Below are positions 48,005 to 62,370 of a stretch of 64,000 bases of DNA, one piece after another. Position 1 is the stretch's first letter, and the number at the start of each line of letters is the position of its first letter. The notes under the pieces are model-generated. The model ran no database searches and had not been told where the DNA came from. It saw nothing but the letters and a program-made list of their open reading frames with translations. The stretch is from Coriaria nepalensis (Eukaryota > Streptophyta > Magnoliopsida > Cucurbitales > Coriariaceae). The translations under genes and the position numbers were made by a program. Location: positions 3,417,501 to 3,481,500 of the forward strand of contig CP114493.1 in NCBI GenBank assembly GCA_027186245.1. The letters run 5' to 3'.

Positions 48005-49345
48005 TTTCGAATCAAATTAAACTTAATCTCTTTAAATTATCATCATATCCTCTTAAATTACTACACTTTATAATTAACCCTCTTAAATTATGTAAATTTT
48101 AGATTTTATTATCTTCTAATATTTTTTATACTCTTTTTTTGTCTCATACTCATCATTTTCTATATTTTTAACCTCAAAATTTTATTATTATATTATTTAA
48201 CCCATTTAGTTATGTTAAATCATTTTTTTCATCAATCCATTTCTTCACCACTACTTCCACCAACTCCTCGACTGCCGCCGCTGGAGATAATTTTTATTGT
48301 TATATTTGTATACCGGGGGTGGGAATTTTTGTCGTCGGAAAGAATACAAAAGTAGTATCATTTATATTCTCATTATCCTGGTACTGGAAACATAAATGAA
48401 ACTTTCTTTCCCACTTTGGTACCGGAATTACAGGACCAAAAATGAGACCGATACGGGAACATAATTCCCAATAAATATTTTTATATTTAATAATTAATTA
48501 TAAAATAATCTAAATTTATGTTAATAATTTATATAATCCTCATAATTTTAAAATATCACCAAAAAAATAACAAATTAATAGTAAAAATTTATATAAAACC
48601 ATAAGTAAGATTAATTAAATACTTAAAATTATATTTCTAACAAATAAATTTATTTATTTATTTTTTTCCTTAATATTATTCAAGAAAGGGAACGAAACCA
48701 AAAATTGGTCTCATTCTCATTTCCATTCCCGTAAATAATGCCCACCCCTATGTATACCCTTAAATTTGTGTTTTGTAATTTACTTTTAATTATTAATTTT
48801 ATTTATTCATCCTAAAAGAAATAAAACTAGATTCTACATGACTAAAAATAATTAAAGTATGAAAATATAACTGTGAAGGAGGTTATGTTAGAGGTATTGA
48901 AAATATAACTGAGGACTCAGCGAGAGAGAATTATTTTTTAGTGGTGGCGGCAACCGTGAAGGAGGTTATGTTAGAAGTATTTAAATGAAAAATAATTAAA
49001 GTATGATTGAAAATATAACAGTATGTCAAAATTATAATTGGAACTTGTTTCCGGCAATGGAGGCGGCAACAATGGAGGAAGGAATGGTGAAGGTGGTGGT
49101 GAAGAAGTAGATTGATGAAAAAGTTATTTAAAATAATTAAATAGTTAAATAGTGTAAGAATATAATTTTATAGTAGAAATATAAAATATGAGGAATATAT
49201 GATTAAAATATAGTTTGAAAAATATATGAGGGGTAAAGTTTTATTTTTTTATAGTTTAAAAGGGATCTTTATAAAGTGTGATAGTTTAAGGAGAATCATT
49301 AAATAAAAATAATAATAATTTAAAAGAGAGTTAAAATCGAATTTG
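48005..49345. mobile_element. long-TIR foldback element, interrupted by a hAT MITE
   Basis: The left arm (about 48005-48290) and the reverse complement of the right arm (about 49050-49345) share a series of phrases. These include ctttaaattat, cactttata, a ttattta/ctattta block and tcatcaatc-atttcttcaccac. They end in a GC-richer inner part (left ctgccgccgctgg; right ggaggcggcaac). That is roughly 280 bp of imperfect inverted repeat. No transposase is inside. The loop holds a separate hAT MITE (48315-48750) and a direct duplication of gtgaaggaggttatgttag (near 48876 and 48955). Confidence 0.7.
48315..48750. mobile_element. non-autonomous hAT element, 436 bp, with 8-bp target duplication
   Basis: It starts GGGGGTGGGAATTTT and ends AATGCCCACCCCTA; the ends are an imperfect ~13-bp inverted repeat typical of hAT elements (TAGGGGTGGGCA). 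TGTATACC flanks it on both sides (48307-48314 and 48751-48758), a perfect 8-bp target duplication, the size made by hAT transposases. It has no coding capacity. The perfect duplication indicates a fairly recent insertion compared with its surroundings. Confidence 0.9.
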
Positions 49346-50813
49346 ACTTCCTTTATTTATAATTTAACACTGCACTAATCCTTCAACTTTCATTATGTCT
49401 CTCTCTTCCACCATAAATATGCATTTTTAGGGCTACAATGGCTTCACGAGGTTCTTTTGTTTTCATTCTCTCACTCTCTTTCCAACCTAAATATGCTTTT
49501 GAGCTACAATGGCTTCATAAGATTCATTCTCAACTTTATCTAAATGTTGTATATTATAAGAAAAGTATAGATGAATCAAAAGTATCTACGACAATCACTA
49601 GAATTCGCCACCCTCATGTACAACACTAATCTTTCTACCACTCTCTTCCATCCCAAATCTAATTTGTAAGGTTTCAATGTTAGAAGACATTGAAAAGTAT
49701 AGTTTCCTACAAAGATTAAATATATATCTCTAAAAGATTAAGCAAGATCCTCCACAAATATGTAAAAATAACATTTACATTATTAACAGCTTGATCTTAT
49801 AACTATATCAATATTTAATTGGAGAATATATATATTAGTTATTTGAGATTTATTGGATAACGAAACTTGTAAAAGGAAGCCGAGAAATACCGTTGTTGTT
49901 TAGAAGAAAAGATAAACGAAAAAATTGAAACAATGTAAGAATAAAGACTTGAAGAAATGATATATTTCAATAACTTATGAAAAACAAAATCGAGGCCACA
50001 TATCACAAACAACTTTCGAGTATCAAGAACAATGTGAGAGAGGTGTCATCCCTGTTTCACGACCCTTTAGTCCTCTCTCATTTCTCGATTTGAAAGAGAC
50101 GAACTTCAGTGCTGTAAGTCATGAGATTGAGATGATATCAAGTGAGAAAGATCGAAAAATGATAAAAAATTGAAGGAATATATAAGAAAAACTCTTTTAG
50201 TTTTAACTAAAGATTAGTACTAGTATACTAATCATAATATGTAACACTCAAATGAAGTTAAGGATCAACCTCATGAAGTCATTGAAGCCCCTAAAAAGCA
50301 TATTTGAGATGGAAGAGTGAGAACCAAAGCAGAAAGATTTTCACTTCATGCCAACAAAATTAACCTTCTATTAGTGAAATACATTTCTTGTTCAAATTAC
50401 ACAAATTTGGAAAAATAATAAATACTTCAAGTTTATTATCGTCGCTAATGTTTTCGGGTTTATTATCCCAATTTCCCTTAAAAATTTAAGTTCAGTCCAT
50501 GCATGTTTCAATCAGCTACATAAATTTAAAAGACGAAATTGGCCCTTGAGAATTAAGGCCGGTAACAGCCATCGGAAAATGGAGATGGTATGCATAACAG
50601 ACGGGAAAACATCTTGTTTGCACTACGAAACAAAAAACAGAAAAATTCGTCATGTCTAATTTATAAATAACAAAAACACTCCCAACGCCGCAAAAATGCC
50701 TTAACAAAGAAACTAGTCAAGATATAAAGAAAAAACTACTCCACGATAATTGCGAATACCACAGAATCTTTTTAAGCGGACAGATTGATGTGATAATTTT
50801 CTATTTTGCTCTT
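49346..50813. other. intergenic and RPL5 3' flank
   Basis: A partly repeated phrase (aaatatgc...gctacaatggcttca at about 49418-49446 and 49488-49517) is the only structure seen. The 63-residue frame at 49438-49629 arises from that repeat and has no domain. 50500-50813 should hold the RPL5 3' UTR. Confidence 0.45.
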
Positions 50814-53055
<2,242 letters not shown>

Positions 53056-53099
53056 TGCGGAAGCTCGAACTGAAGCAGGGCGAGAAGGAGGGAGGGAGA

Positions 53100-53310
53100 A
53101 ACGGCTTAGGTTTATGGCAGAGACCGTGAAACATAAATGAGATCGATATATAAACCCTAGAGCGCACAGATCAACGGCTGAGATTGTTTTCCAATAATGG
53201 AGGTAGGGTTTTGCTGCGTGATCGATTACACATGTTGGACTAAGCAAGCTAGCTTGGGCCTCCGATTTTAGCGACGGCCTTATAGTAGTACAACTACAAG
53301 AAGCCCAGCC
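53100..53310 (-). promoter_or_regulatory. RPL5 promoter with telo-box, TATA-like and site II motifs
   Basis: A TATA-like ATATATAAA at 53146-53154 overlaps the telo-box AAACCCTAG at 53152-53160. Site II-like boxes are TGGGCC at 53255-53260 and AGCCCA at 53302-53307. A telo-box combined with site II motifs is the well-known signature of plant ribosomal protein gene promoters. Confidence 0.65.
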
Positions 53311-53804
53311 CGTTAACCCTTCTTGCAATCTGAGTTGTGTTGGATGAAAAATCACAATTTTCAAAGAACGGGAGTATGAATAATGCATAAATCATATGGT
53401 AACTATTCACTAAAACGATATCTGATTAGATTGACATTTGTAGCTAAAAGGTACTTGAGTTTTGTAGCTAAACGACATGTCGTTGTTCATAATACAAGTT
53501 TGAATGTTATGACTTTTGAACACAGCAAGATCGAGCGCTTTGAGTCTTCAGATAAAATGGAATCCAAACAGAGACCAAATTCTCAGGCACATAAAATGTC
53601 GCATCTCACAGAAGATGAAGTTACCAAATTGGTTTATGCCTAAAGCCATAAAATCTAGAAATTGTATTTAGGAGTAAACTGAGAATAATTTCATCTATTA
53701 TAGATAGAGGACTAAGGTTTTTTCTCATTTACTTTTCCTTCTTTCTTTTTCCTTTTTTTTTTGGGGGTGCTAGTACAGTACAATCAAGTCTTGGGAAAAT
53801 GTTT
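53311..53804. other. spacer between the RPL5 promoter and the FAM133-like 3' end
   Basis: Contains a short duplicated phrase (tttgtagctaaa near 53438 and 53460). The frame at 53383-53643 overlaps this repeat and has no domain. No gene is supported. Confidence 0.45.
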
Positions 53805-56586
53805 TCAACTCTTCGCTGTCTCGAAGAACCTTGACAGTGGCACGGGGCCGTCTTCCTCATCACTAACAGAATGCTTGCTTTTTGACTTCTTCTTTTCCTT
53901 CTTTGTTCTTTTAGACCTCGATTTTGATCTTCTTGAATCTCTCTCTTCTTCATCACTACTGCTGGATGAGTCTGAGGATGAACTTGATTCACTAGATCCA
54001 GATGACCTCCTCCTTGAATGCTGCAAAGTCATAAAGTGAAATGAAGGATATTTCTGAGTTGACAAACTAAAAAAAAGGAGTAGACCGGTCGCTTAAACAA
54101 AGACATCATATTTATGTTTTGCTATCATGAAAAAGCTCAAAGAGAAATTCATGGGTATCCTTTAAGAAAAGGTAATATTATAAAAGGGACACATGATTAT
54201 TATTTCAGCATCTAATTGCATTTATAGTGATGATCGGAACAAGAGATACCTGGAATAATCTACACCAGCTCTATAATACAAGTTACAATCCAGTTGAGTT
54301 TACACGTGAAACATGATCCACAAATCATTTGTTATATTCATTAAGCAATTTGGATAAGTAGCTTCTACCTCAAGTATTTTGTGTAATCTATAGGGAAATA
54401 GTTATCAAGCAAAAATGCCACGTTTAGCCATTCTTTTTATTATGTAAGCAACATATCCTGAAATGCGGACGGCATTTAATGAGGTTAGTAATATCCAAAA
54501 AGGAGTAGGCACCTTTCTCTTTTTGCTGCTACGCTTCTTCACATCTTTGTCTTTCCTGTCTGTAAAGACGTATCTCACATTAAAGGCTATTTTATGTGTT
54601 AAGGTCATTCTCAAAAGTCAAAATTAGTATAAACACACCTTTTTTATCGCTGGATTTAATGCTAGAGCGATTTCTTCCATGAGCAAGTTTGCGCTCTCTT
54701 TCAGCATCCAATTGTGCTCTGTACTCTCTCATCATTCTATCCTTATCTGCCTCCAGTTCTCCCCGTTTCATTTCATCTTCCTAGAGAATAAAAAGAATAC
54801 AGATTACAATAAATATGTCAATTATTTGTAAGGAGCAGAAATATTAAAACAAAAGAATAGATGTAAACCTGAACCATAAATGTGGAAAAGATTATTATAA
54901 AATACGCAGAAATCAAACAAACTACAAATTTCAGATATTAAATACTTGCTGAATGCCTCAAAAAATTAAAGTATTTTGCAAAGTCACATGCTGTTAGTTG
55001 ACTACTTCTGATCGTTGAAAAACAATCAGTGACATTAGCCGAATCCAAATTTCCAAATCTATTAACTAATGTAATATGTAGGTTTCACTCCAACAGCCGA
55101 GGCCTCGACGTGGCATTTCCTTATTTTACTTGAAATAAAATATTTTCAAGTTAAGACTAAAACATAGTGGGTAATTTGCAAACAGTTTTTTCTTTTTTGT
55201 AATATTTATTTTTACCTCATATTATTATACTTGTAGATTAAATGTCCTTGCCTTCAGCTACGTATGAATTTCAAAATTATTTATTTTATATAGTAAGGTA
55301 ACTATACAATGCAATTATAAGATTATAGTAAATAACTATTTATATACATAATTAACACTTATAATAGAGTCAACGCGTGCATTGCACGGGTTTAACAACT
55401 AGTTGACAGTAAATTGCCACAGATAACAAATTGATGTATGAGAAAAATATTTGAGTCAACAATTTATTTCAAATAGAGATACAATCATAATTTCACAACA
55501 CCAAATAGAATTTGCTTGGGTATTTAAGGAAAAACAAAAGACGATGCAAAAACATCTTGTTCAATAATTACCTTTTGCTTCCTCTTAAACTCTTCCCAGG
55601 TAACTGTGTGAGAAGTTTTAAGGCTTGCCAAGCGAGCAGCATGCCACTCTGGTGAATGAAATGAACCATCCACCTGCGACAGTCCTCATCAATATCGGTC
55701 CAGAAAAAGAGGACAACAAACTCTTTTACCGAATTACCTATAAAATGCTTTATATTCCCATAAAAATCAATACATTGTTCCTATGTTACCCATTTTAATG
55801 GTTATTAAGCAAATATCTCTTTAGGAGGCTCTTCTCATGAAAAATAAATTGAATAGCGGCTATAGCAATTAACTACTTACCCACTGGTTGTAATAGCAAA
55901 GTTTTTGTTAACAAGCATTAAAAAAACCACTTTCGGAGATATGGAACACATGTTTGGAAATTCAGGTCAAGATATTAGGATCAATTGGAGATATTGCCTT
56001 ATGTAGAACAATTAACAAATGACACGATAGCCATGTACTTCAATCCATAACCTCGAGTTACTTTTTAGTATTTGCTTTTATAACAGTTGAAAAATTGTAG
56101 ACCAACACATATTTAAGACCCATTTGCGGTTGGTGTTTTCACTCGAACCACTTCACAAAATTTTTACAAATCGACCAATATATGCTTCGAAACCCAGATA
56201 TAACTATGTCAGCACAGTATAGCAGTATTGCACAGTTTTTTTCAGGGCTTATTCAGTTGAAGGAAAATCTATGGCACCAAACTCATTTTGATCCCCGAAT
56301 CAGAATCATAGTTATCTACACCATTAGAAACAAAATTCAAAGTATACCGAACAACACATCATAAGAAGCATGAAATTAAACTAATTAAAAGAGTAAGATG
56401 ACAACGAACGTGAAACAAAGATCCAAAATTCGAACTCAAACCATTAAGGAATTAAGAAAATTTTCAAGGGAGAGAGTGGTAGTGTGAAAGGATACAAACC
56501 ATGCCATCTTCAACCTCCTCAGGTCCGCCGGAGGCTGAACCAAGCCTAGATCTCTGCATAGCTTTGTAGGCTTGATTTTTGCCCAT
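53805..56586 (-). CDS. FAM133-like Ser/Lys-rich nuclear protein
   Basis: Function is poorly known; family members are small basic nuclear proteins linked to RNA processing by sequence style only. Five exons: 56586-56500, 55673-55572, 54780-54639, 54559-54513 and 54020-53805. All are GT-AG and in phase, giving 197 residues. The N-terminus MGKNQAYKAMQRSRLGS and the block GSFHSPEWHAARLASLKTSH followed by VTWEEF are highly typical of the plant proteins. A charged coiled-coil-like middle (ELEADKDRMMREYRAQLDAE) is followed by a Lys-rich tract, a Ser run (ESSSSSDSSSSSDEEE), an SR/K-rich tail and the conserved end GPVPLSRFF. It looks intact. The name rests on recalled family annotation. Confidence 0.87.
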
Positions 56587-57050
56587 TTTGAAAGAAAAAT
56601 TACGTCGAAAAAGGGGCGAGAAAAATGAGAAAAAGAACTACAAATCCAGAAAGAAAGATGAAGAAGAAAGTATCCCTATAGCGTTCGATCCAAGCATTGA
56701 CGATCGGAAAAACGCAGGTAGGAGAAGAAATGGATAACGAAAGATCGAGAAAAAGAGGAAAAGAGTTTTGACGGTTTTTGACTTCTAACGATACAAGGTG
56801 AGAGGCTCTGGTGCTTAGGAATCAGGATTTGTTTTTCGGCCAGAGCTCAGGATTTCTGCGGCGAGAAGATGGCCAATGAGCTAAGTGTGAGATCCGAAAG
56901 GATACGGTCCAGATCCAACAGGCCTTGAGATCATTATGGGCCTTCTTCTGGCTCACTACGGCGTACTCAATTCTTTCGTTCTTAGGGCTTTTCTCAACGT
57001 GTACCCCTTCTGGCCGGTTTAGGAGAAGCCCAATTTAGTATATTAGAGTG
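56587..57050 (-). promoter_or_regulatory. FAM133-like gene 5' UTR and promoter with site II-like boxes
   Basis: A purine-rich leader follows the ATG upstream. TGGGCC lies at 56937-56942 and AGCCCA at 57027-57032. No clear TATA box. This is similar to the U5-40K and RPL5 promoters. Confidence 0.4.
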
Positions 57051-57463
57051 TCTCGTATGGAATTTATACATAATGGGCAGTTGACAAAACTGGGCTATGT
57101 AAAGAAGGAAGAGGAACTTATTTTAGAATCAAAGGTTACTACGGTACATCCAATCTATCAACAACAACAAAATGTCTCTTCAGAACTTGATAAAAATAGT
57201 CAACGTCCTAGAGAGAGGTACTTAAATTAAGCCTATTTTTGAATGGAGAGAATGGAAGGGAAATTTTAAATACATAAATATTATATTTTCTTATTTGGAC
57301 ATGATTTGAAGGAGGCAGAGTCAAGGGGAAGAAATAGAAGAAAAGTTATTACTACACATCTTCTCTCACGACAGGGTTGAAGAGTTTTTACTTATATTCT
57401 CTCAAAAACCTATTGTTTCTGGTAAGTACGTTCATGCCTGAACTTCCGATCGGGTTAAAGAAA

Positions 57464-57826
57464 CTAAAATCCATTGGTTCCGGTAAGTACGTTCGGGCTA
57501 AGCCCCTCGGCACCTTTCATTTTCCCTGGAAGTGAGACAGACAGAGGAGCAACCTCGATCCTTTTTGGGTAGTTTTCCATGGCTAGGGCTAAGTTCAAAC
57601 CTCTAAGACTATGACCCACAAGAATAACCTTCTGACCGTTTACATCAAGAGAAGCCATGATCTTCATTAAAGTTCCTTCAACCTCGGAGGTACCTCTGAA
57701 CAAGCTTGAAACCATTTCCCATGTAAGCAAAACCCAGAATGGTTCTTCTACCTCAACGGAAGCAGCCATGTCAGCAGGTGATGCTTCTTTAAACCTTGTG
57801 GTTTCTGAAACGGCGGAAGCTGTCAA
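57464..57826 (-). pseudogene. alpha/beta-hydrolase (methylesterase-like) fragment
   Basis: The minus-strand frame contains GQKVILVGHSLRGLNLALAM followed by ENYPKRIEVA. This resembles the nucleophile-elbow region of plant methylesterases (MES; polyneuridine-aldehyde esterase relatives), where the elbow reads GHSLGG. The Gly after Leu is Arg here. The oxyanion-hole N-terminus (HFVLVHG) and the catalytic Asp and His regions are missing. Upstream sequence (MTASAVSETTRFKEASP) is not family-like. It is most likely a gene fragment. Confidence 0.6.
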
Positions 57827-57829
57827 TCT

Positions 57830-58574
57830 TCAAGTTGAGGAAATTGAAAATCTGGAAAGGAAGCTCTACTCTTTGTAAAATAAATAAAGCATCGCCCCTT
57901 CAATGATAGCCCATTTCGACTGCCCAGAGCCCATCATTGTGGATCCAGACATCTCAGCACACATCTCTATTGATTCAATGCCCAGGAAGCTGAGCAAACT
58001 CAATGCCATGAAAGCCACCTGAGCAAACTACATGATATTCAATTATATGGAACTTTTATTAAGAAATCGATAGTTGATGTTTTGGAAGTCACTGTCGGCT
58101 ATGGCGGTGGACCAAGTGAGAACATTGACTGTTCTATGGAAACATTGTTCTTACACTATCAACTACAAAGTATGGTTTGTTTGTTTTTTTTTTTTCTGGT
58201 AATATTTTCTTTTTTATAGTTATAGTTGTTAAAATTAGCTGAATTTTTTTACTCAATTCATACCCCAATAAAAAAGTTCGGCTAGAAATTTGGCTCAGCC
58301 ATTATATATGGATCTTGTTTGGACATATTTTAAAGCCCACGGAACCGATATTGCCTAAAAATTGGCCCGTTTAAGTTCTTTAAATTCTAAATTTTTTTTT
58401 CTTCCATTTAGGGAGGATAGGTCATGAGAGTTTTTAAATTTTTTTTTCTCCTTATAGTTTTTCTTTCTTTTATTTTATATTATCTTATATAATAATTTTT
58501 TAATTCATCCAATTGAATTTAATCATTTATATATTCTTTACTATACATAATAAAATTTTTATTTTACTAAAAAT

Positions 58575-58609
<35 letters not shown>

Positions 58610-58900
58610 TTCAATATGTTATATTTATGCTCGATTTTGAGTGAGACCCATTTTGTGTAAACGAAATGTTAAAGTTGATTATGATTCTTCTCTGTGAGAG
58701 CTTCGAATCGGTATATGGTACGTTCAAAATGATAAATGGGTGAATGAGAAATTAAATCTCAAAATATAACTTTTGGAATAGTTTGAAGGAGAAAAAATGA
58801 AAGGAAAAATTGTATCTCACATTAGAAAGGGAAACAAATAGGATAGTGTTTATATATAATTGCACATTTGTTAATAGGTAATAAAATATAAGCTAAAATG
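57830..58900. other. AT-rich spacer with (TTTA)n microsatellite
   Basis: The TTTA run is at about 58574-58611. The stretch 57890-58030 is less AT-rich and could be another gene scrap, but I do not recognise it. No gene is supported. Confidence 0.4.
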
Positions 58901-60340
58901 CTCTTTCTTGCTCACATCTGTAGGGGTGCAATTCCGTACCGGATTGGGTTTGCCTCGTGTGCCCCTGCATTTGGGCAAGTTGAATATCGGCTCAAAAATG
59001 ACCCGGTTTGCCTTGGCCCACTTTTGTTTTCTTCATGAATTTTTTTTTTCACTTCATCTTTTTCTACAAAAATATATGAAGATGAAAGGTTGTAATTTAA
59101 TCAACCAAATTAAATTTCAGATTAATTCTCATTAATCACATCTCTTCTCATGAGCCTATAAATTGGCAACTTCTTTTCATTTGGAAACACATCAACAAAA
59201 TTGAAAGATCTCTCTTTTTATTCATCCATTTAAAGTTCTAAGTTTCCAGTATGATAGAGTTCAAGCCACTGTTTGAGTTCACCGGGAATGGTTCAATGGT
59301 GCGCCGCTTCTATTCGTCATTGTTGTATCCTTAGAGACAAACACCATTCAACCTTCTACACCGACATGAGAGGGAAAATCTGTTTTAAGGAAATTGTTGC
59401 ATAATAGGTCTCGGTTTGATTCTCTATTTATGTTCTGTTCTGTCCTTTCAGATTCTGCTCTGTTTTATTTTTTTATTATGTTCTATTTTTATAGATTTTA
59501 TTATATTCTGATTTTCTATTTTGTTCTATTTTTATAAATACTGTTAATATTCTATTTTTTTTTCAATTTTGTTTCGATTTTATAGATTCTGATTTATAAT
59601 TATAGATAATTAAATTATCATTTTTCCCCTATAATTATCTCTTTATCTTTAAGTACCATTAATCACTAATGAACGGTCAATTTATAACTTATAAATTTGA
59701 GCTTAAACCATTCAGTTCTCGAATTAACTCTTAAGGGAACCAATGTACAATCTTTTATGAAAAAAGTTTGGATTTTATATCTGTAAATAATATTCTCAGG
59801 CCACTTATCTCAATGAATCTTTAAAGCAAAAGTTTTTAGCATATTTTATAAATAAACTATGATGAGTAAATCAAAATATCCAATTGACATAAACATGAGT
59901 TTATGACTACTCATGATTTAGATTGATTTGCATATGATCATCTATTGATATATATAAATTTTTTTATACCAAACGGTATTTTGATAAAGAATTAATTCAT
60001 ATCGGATCATGTCATATATAATTCAATTATAAAATACTCTCATTAAGATGTTTATCTACATCAATGATCTGAATCTAGATTCATTGGATTCATAATGGTA
60101 GCGGACCGTACTACTAACCATTAATTAAAGTTTTCATATTTTAATATATTGTAGATAATTTAATTTATTATTTATAATTTTAAACTTTTCGTACCAATTC
60201 AAGATCTTAATCACATAAATAAATTTAAAATTTTCTGATATTTATACATATTATTTAATAATAATATATTTAAAATAATTACATAAAAAATATTATTTTT
60301 ATTAATTTCATAAAATAATATTTATCACATGTTTTCAGGA
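58901..60340. other. AT-rich repeat-like DNA, no gene seen
   Basis: A hAT-like start (TAGGGGTGCAATTCCG at 58921) has no matching right end. 59600-60320 has the look of decayed LTR sequence similar in style to 37-39 kb. No boundaries could be set. Confidence 0.35.
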
Positions 60341-60342
60341 CG

Positions 60343-61330
60343 TCATACCCGACAAAAGCGACGTATCAAGTTTCCAAACAAAAATAGAGACTTTAATGGA
60401 TAGATATTTATTCCTTGCGACAACAAAAATAGAAGAAGGAGATGCCCTAAATCTAAATCGCATTCAAGCAGATTCGAGGGCAAACTCTCCACCATGATCC
60501 AAATTCCAAGTAGGAATATCCTCTTTATAAGAAGATACATAAATATTATAAATTTCTTGTAATTATCCCTAAAACAAAAAGATTCTAACAAAGGACAATT
60601 CTAATTACCATCTAACATAAAATCATGCACAGTTCAATTCAGAGAGATATATGGAGGTTTGTTTAACTAGTCTACTAAAAAAAAGCCAAATATCCTTCCA
60701 AACTCTTATTATAGAACCATTACCAAACCATCCATAAGACATGATCATTAACAATTATCAAAGATTTAAATCTACTACAAAGATTAGAACCAGGACCCGA
60801 GATTCTGGAAAGAATAAGCCTACTTTTATATTTAGCCTTCACAAACAAAGAAATAAGAGAATCATTTGTCTTAAGTTTCCACCAAATCCAAGATGAAGAA
60901 ATATCCACTCTTAACTTTCTAAGACCTAAACCACCTTCATTCACTGCCAAACAAAGCTTATCCCAAGAACACCAATGTAATTTCCTAATACCATCAAAAG
61001 AGCTCCAAAAGAAACTACTAATAATTTTTTTAAGACTAATAAAAATAGAGACAAACCAATATATGCATAGAAAGACTTTGAAGGACATGCTTGATTATGA
61101 TTAATCTACCACCTGAGACTGAAGCTTGTGTTGTCCAACTTTCGACCTTATTAAGCACTTTATTAACAATATCATCAAACATACATATAAGTTTATACCT
61201 TCCTAAAAATAGAGAGCAACCTAAGTATACCAGGAGAAAATTTTATTGTTTGAAACTAGTAGTAGTGACTAGAAACCCACTAATACCCAATGCAATAAAT
61301 CCATCAAGTTCCTAACAGAGTTTTGAGATC
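60343..61330 (-). mobile_element. LINE (non-LTR retrotransposon) ORF2 C-terminal relic
   Basis: Minus-strand pieces from about 61310 down encode YLGCSLFLGRYKL, then WTTQASVSGGRLIIIKH. From 61088 follow FFWSSFDGIRKLHWCSWDKL, LAVNEGGLGLRKLR and SSWIWWKLKTND. These are standard phrases of the thumb/post-RT region and zf-RVT domain of plant LINEs. Sequence down to about 60343 continues the zf-RVT-like part (DGNWNCPLL, WIMVESLPS). Stops split it. The RT palm itself is not present. Confidence 0.75.
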
Positions 61331-61395
61331 CATTTGTAAAAATGACAGGAGCTGCACGAGGTAAATAAAATTTTAATTAAATATTATTGTTAAAT

Positions 61396-62180
61396 TTTTT
61401 TTTTTTTTTTTTCCCGAAAGCGACTTCATTACAAAACAAAAAGAGGGAAAAGGATCTAAAAAATAGTCCCAGCAATGAAGCCCAAAACAAGAAACAGAAA
61501 ACAGGGAAAAGTCAGGCTCAAAGCAAGTTCTGTAGAGAAAAACAGACAAAAAAATAAAAGGCAACAACCCAACCAAAAGAGAAGCCCATAAGAAAACAAA
61601 ATACCCCAAGAAAGTAGGCCTATGGGTCGGGTTAGTCAAATTTGATTATATTTTTAATCCGATTCAAATATTTTACGGGTGAGTTAGTCCATACTCAAAT
61701 TTGACTATATACTTTTCAAAATCGTAAATTTGGATTTGGATGGATTTGGGTAATGTAAGCTTTGATTTTTTTTGTTTTAAATTTCTAATATTTAATCCTA
61801 AATATATACAATATTGGTTTTATAATAATATAATTCAATTCATATAACAATAATGTCTAATGATATCCAATTCATATTCAATGACAAATGAAGAAAGGAC
61901 CAAAGCCATCAAAATAAAATTAAAAAATGACAAAACCAAGTCAGCAGGATAAGAACATACCAAACACCAAACTAAAGCCACGAACTGAAGAGATCGAAGA
62001 ACCCAACTTCCTAAAAAGCCAACCCTATAAAACCTCAAGGAAACACATGCAATACAAAGCCCAGAAAAAACCAGCAAATTATCAGCCAAAAAATCAACCA
62101 ATCCCAGAAAGCGGTAAAAGAAGGACATTTGATATCTTAACCCGAGAAGATAATAAATATATAATAAGAAAGAGCTCATA
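61396..62180 (-). mobile_element. LINE 3'-end fragments with poly-A tail
   Basis: On the minus strand the sequence ends GTAATGAAGTCGCTTTCGGG followed by about 15-18 A (plus-strand T run at 61397-61412), the usual 3' end of a plant LINE. The open frames at 61373-61639 and 61835-62179 are Phe/Leu/Ser-rich without domains and fit untranslated LINE 3' sequence. A 61640-61830 insert of different character separates them. Confidence 0.5.
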
Positions 62181-62288
62181 ATGTAATTTTAAGATTAGAA
62201 AGATATAATATAGACCGAATTATTATTGGTGAACTTAATATATTTGTTCGAATCCGAACAAATAGTACATATTGGGCTGATTAAAAAG

Positions 62289-62370
62289 ATATCGCTTTTG
62301 GGCCACTGTCCTAAAATGAAGCACTCGTGTCTCAAACTGGATATCGCTTTTGCGTCACTGTCCTAAATTC
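62289..62370. repeat. 51-bp direct duplication
   Basis: GATATCGCTTTTGSGYCACTGTCCTAAA-type units start at 62289 and 62340, with two differences. Short local duplication in AT-rich DNA. Confidence 0.85.

Noticed and set aside
53761..54039. 92-residue Ser/Leu/Asp-rich + strand frame
   Set aside because: Antisense shadow of the Ser-rich last exon of the FAM133-like gene.
58921..59140. Possible hAT element starting TAGGGGTG
   Set aside because: No matching inverted right end, and the flanking 'cacatct' copies do not border a CCCCTA end.
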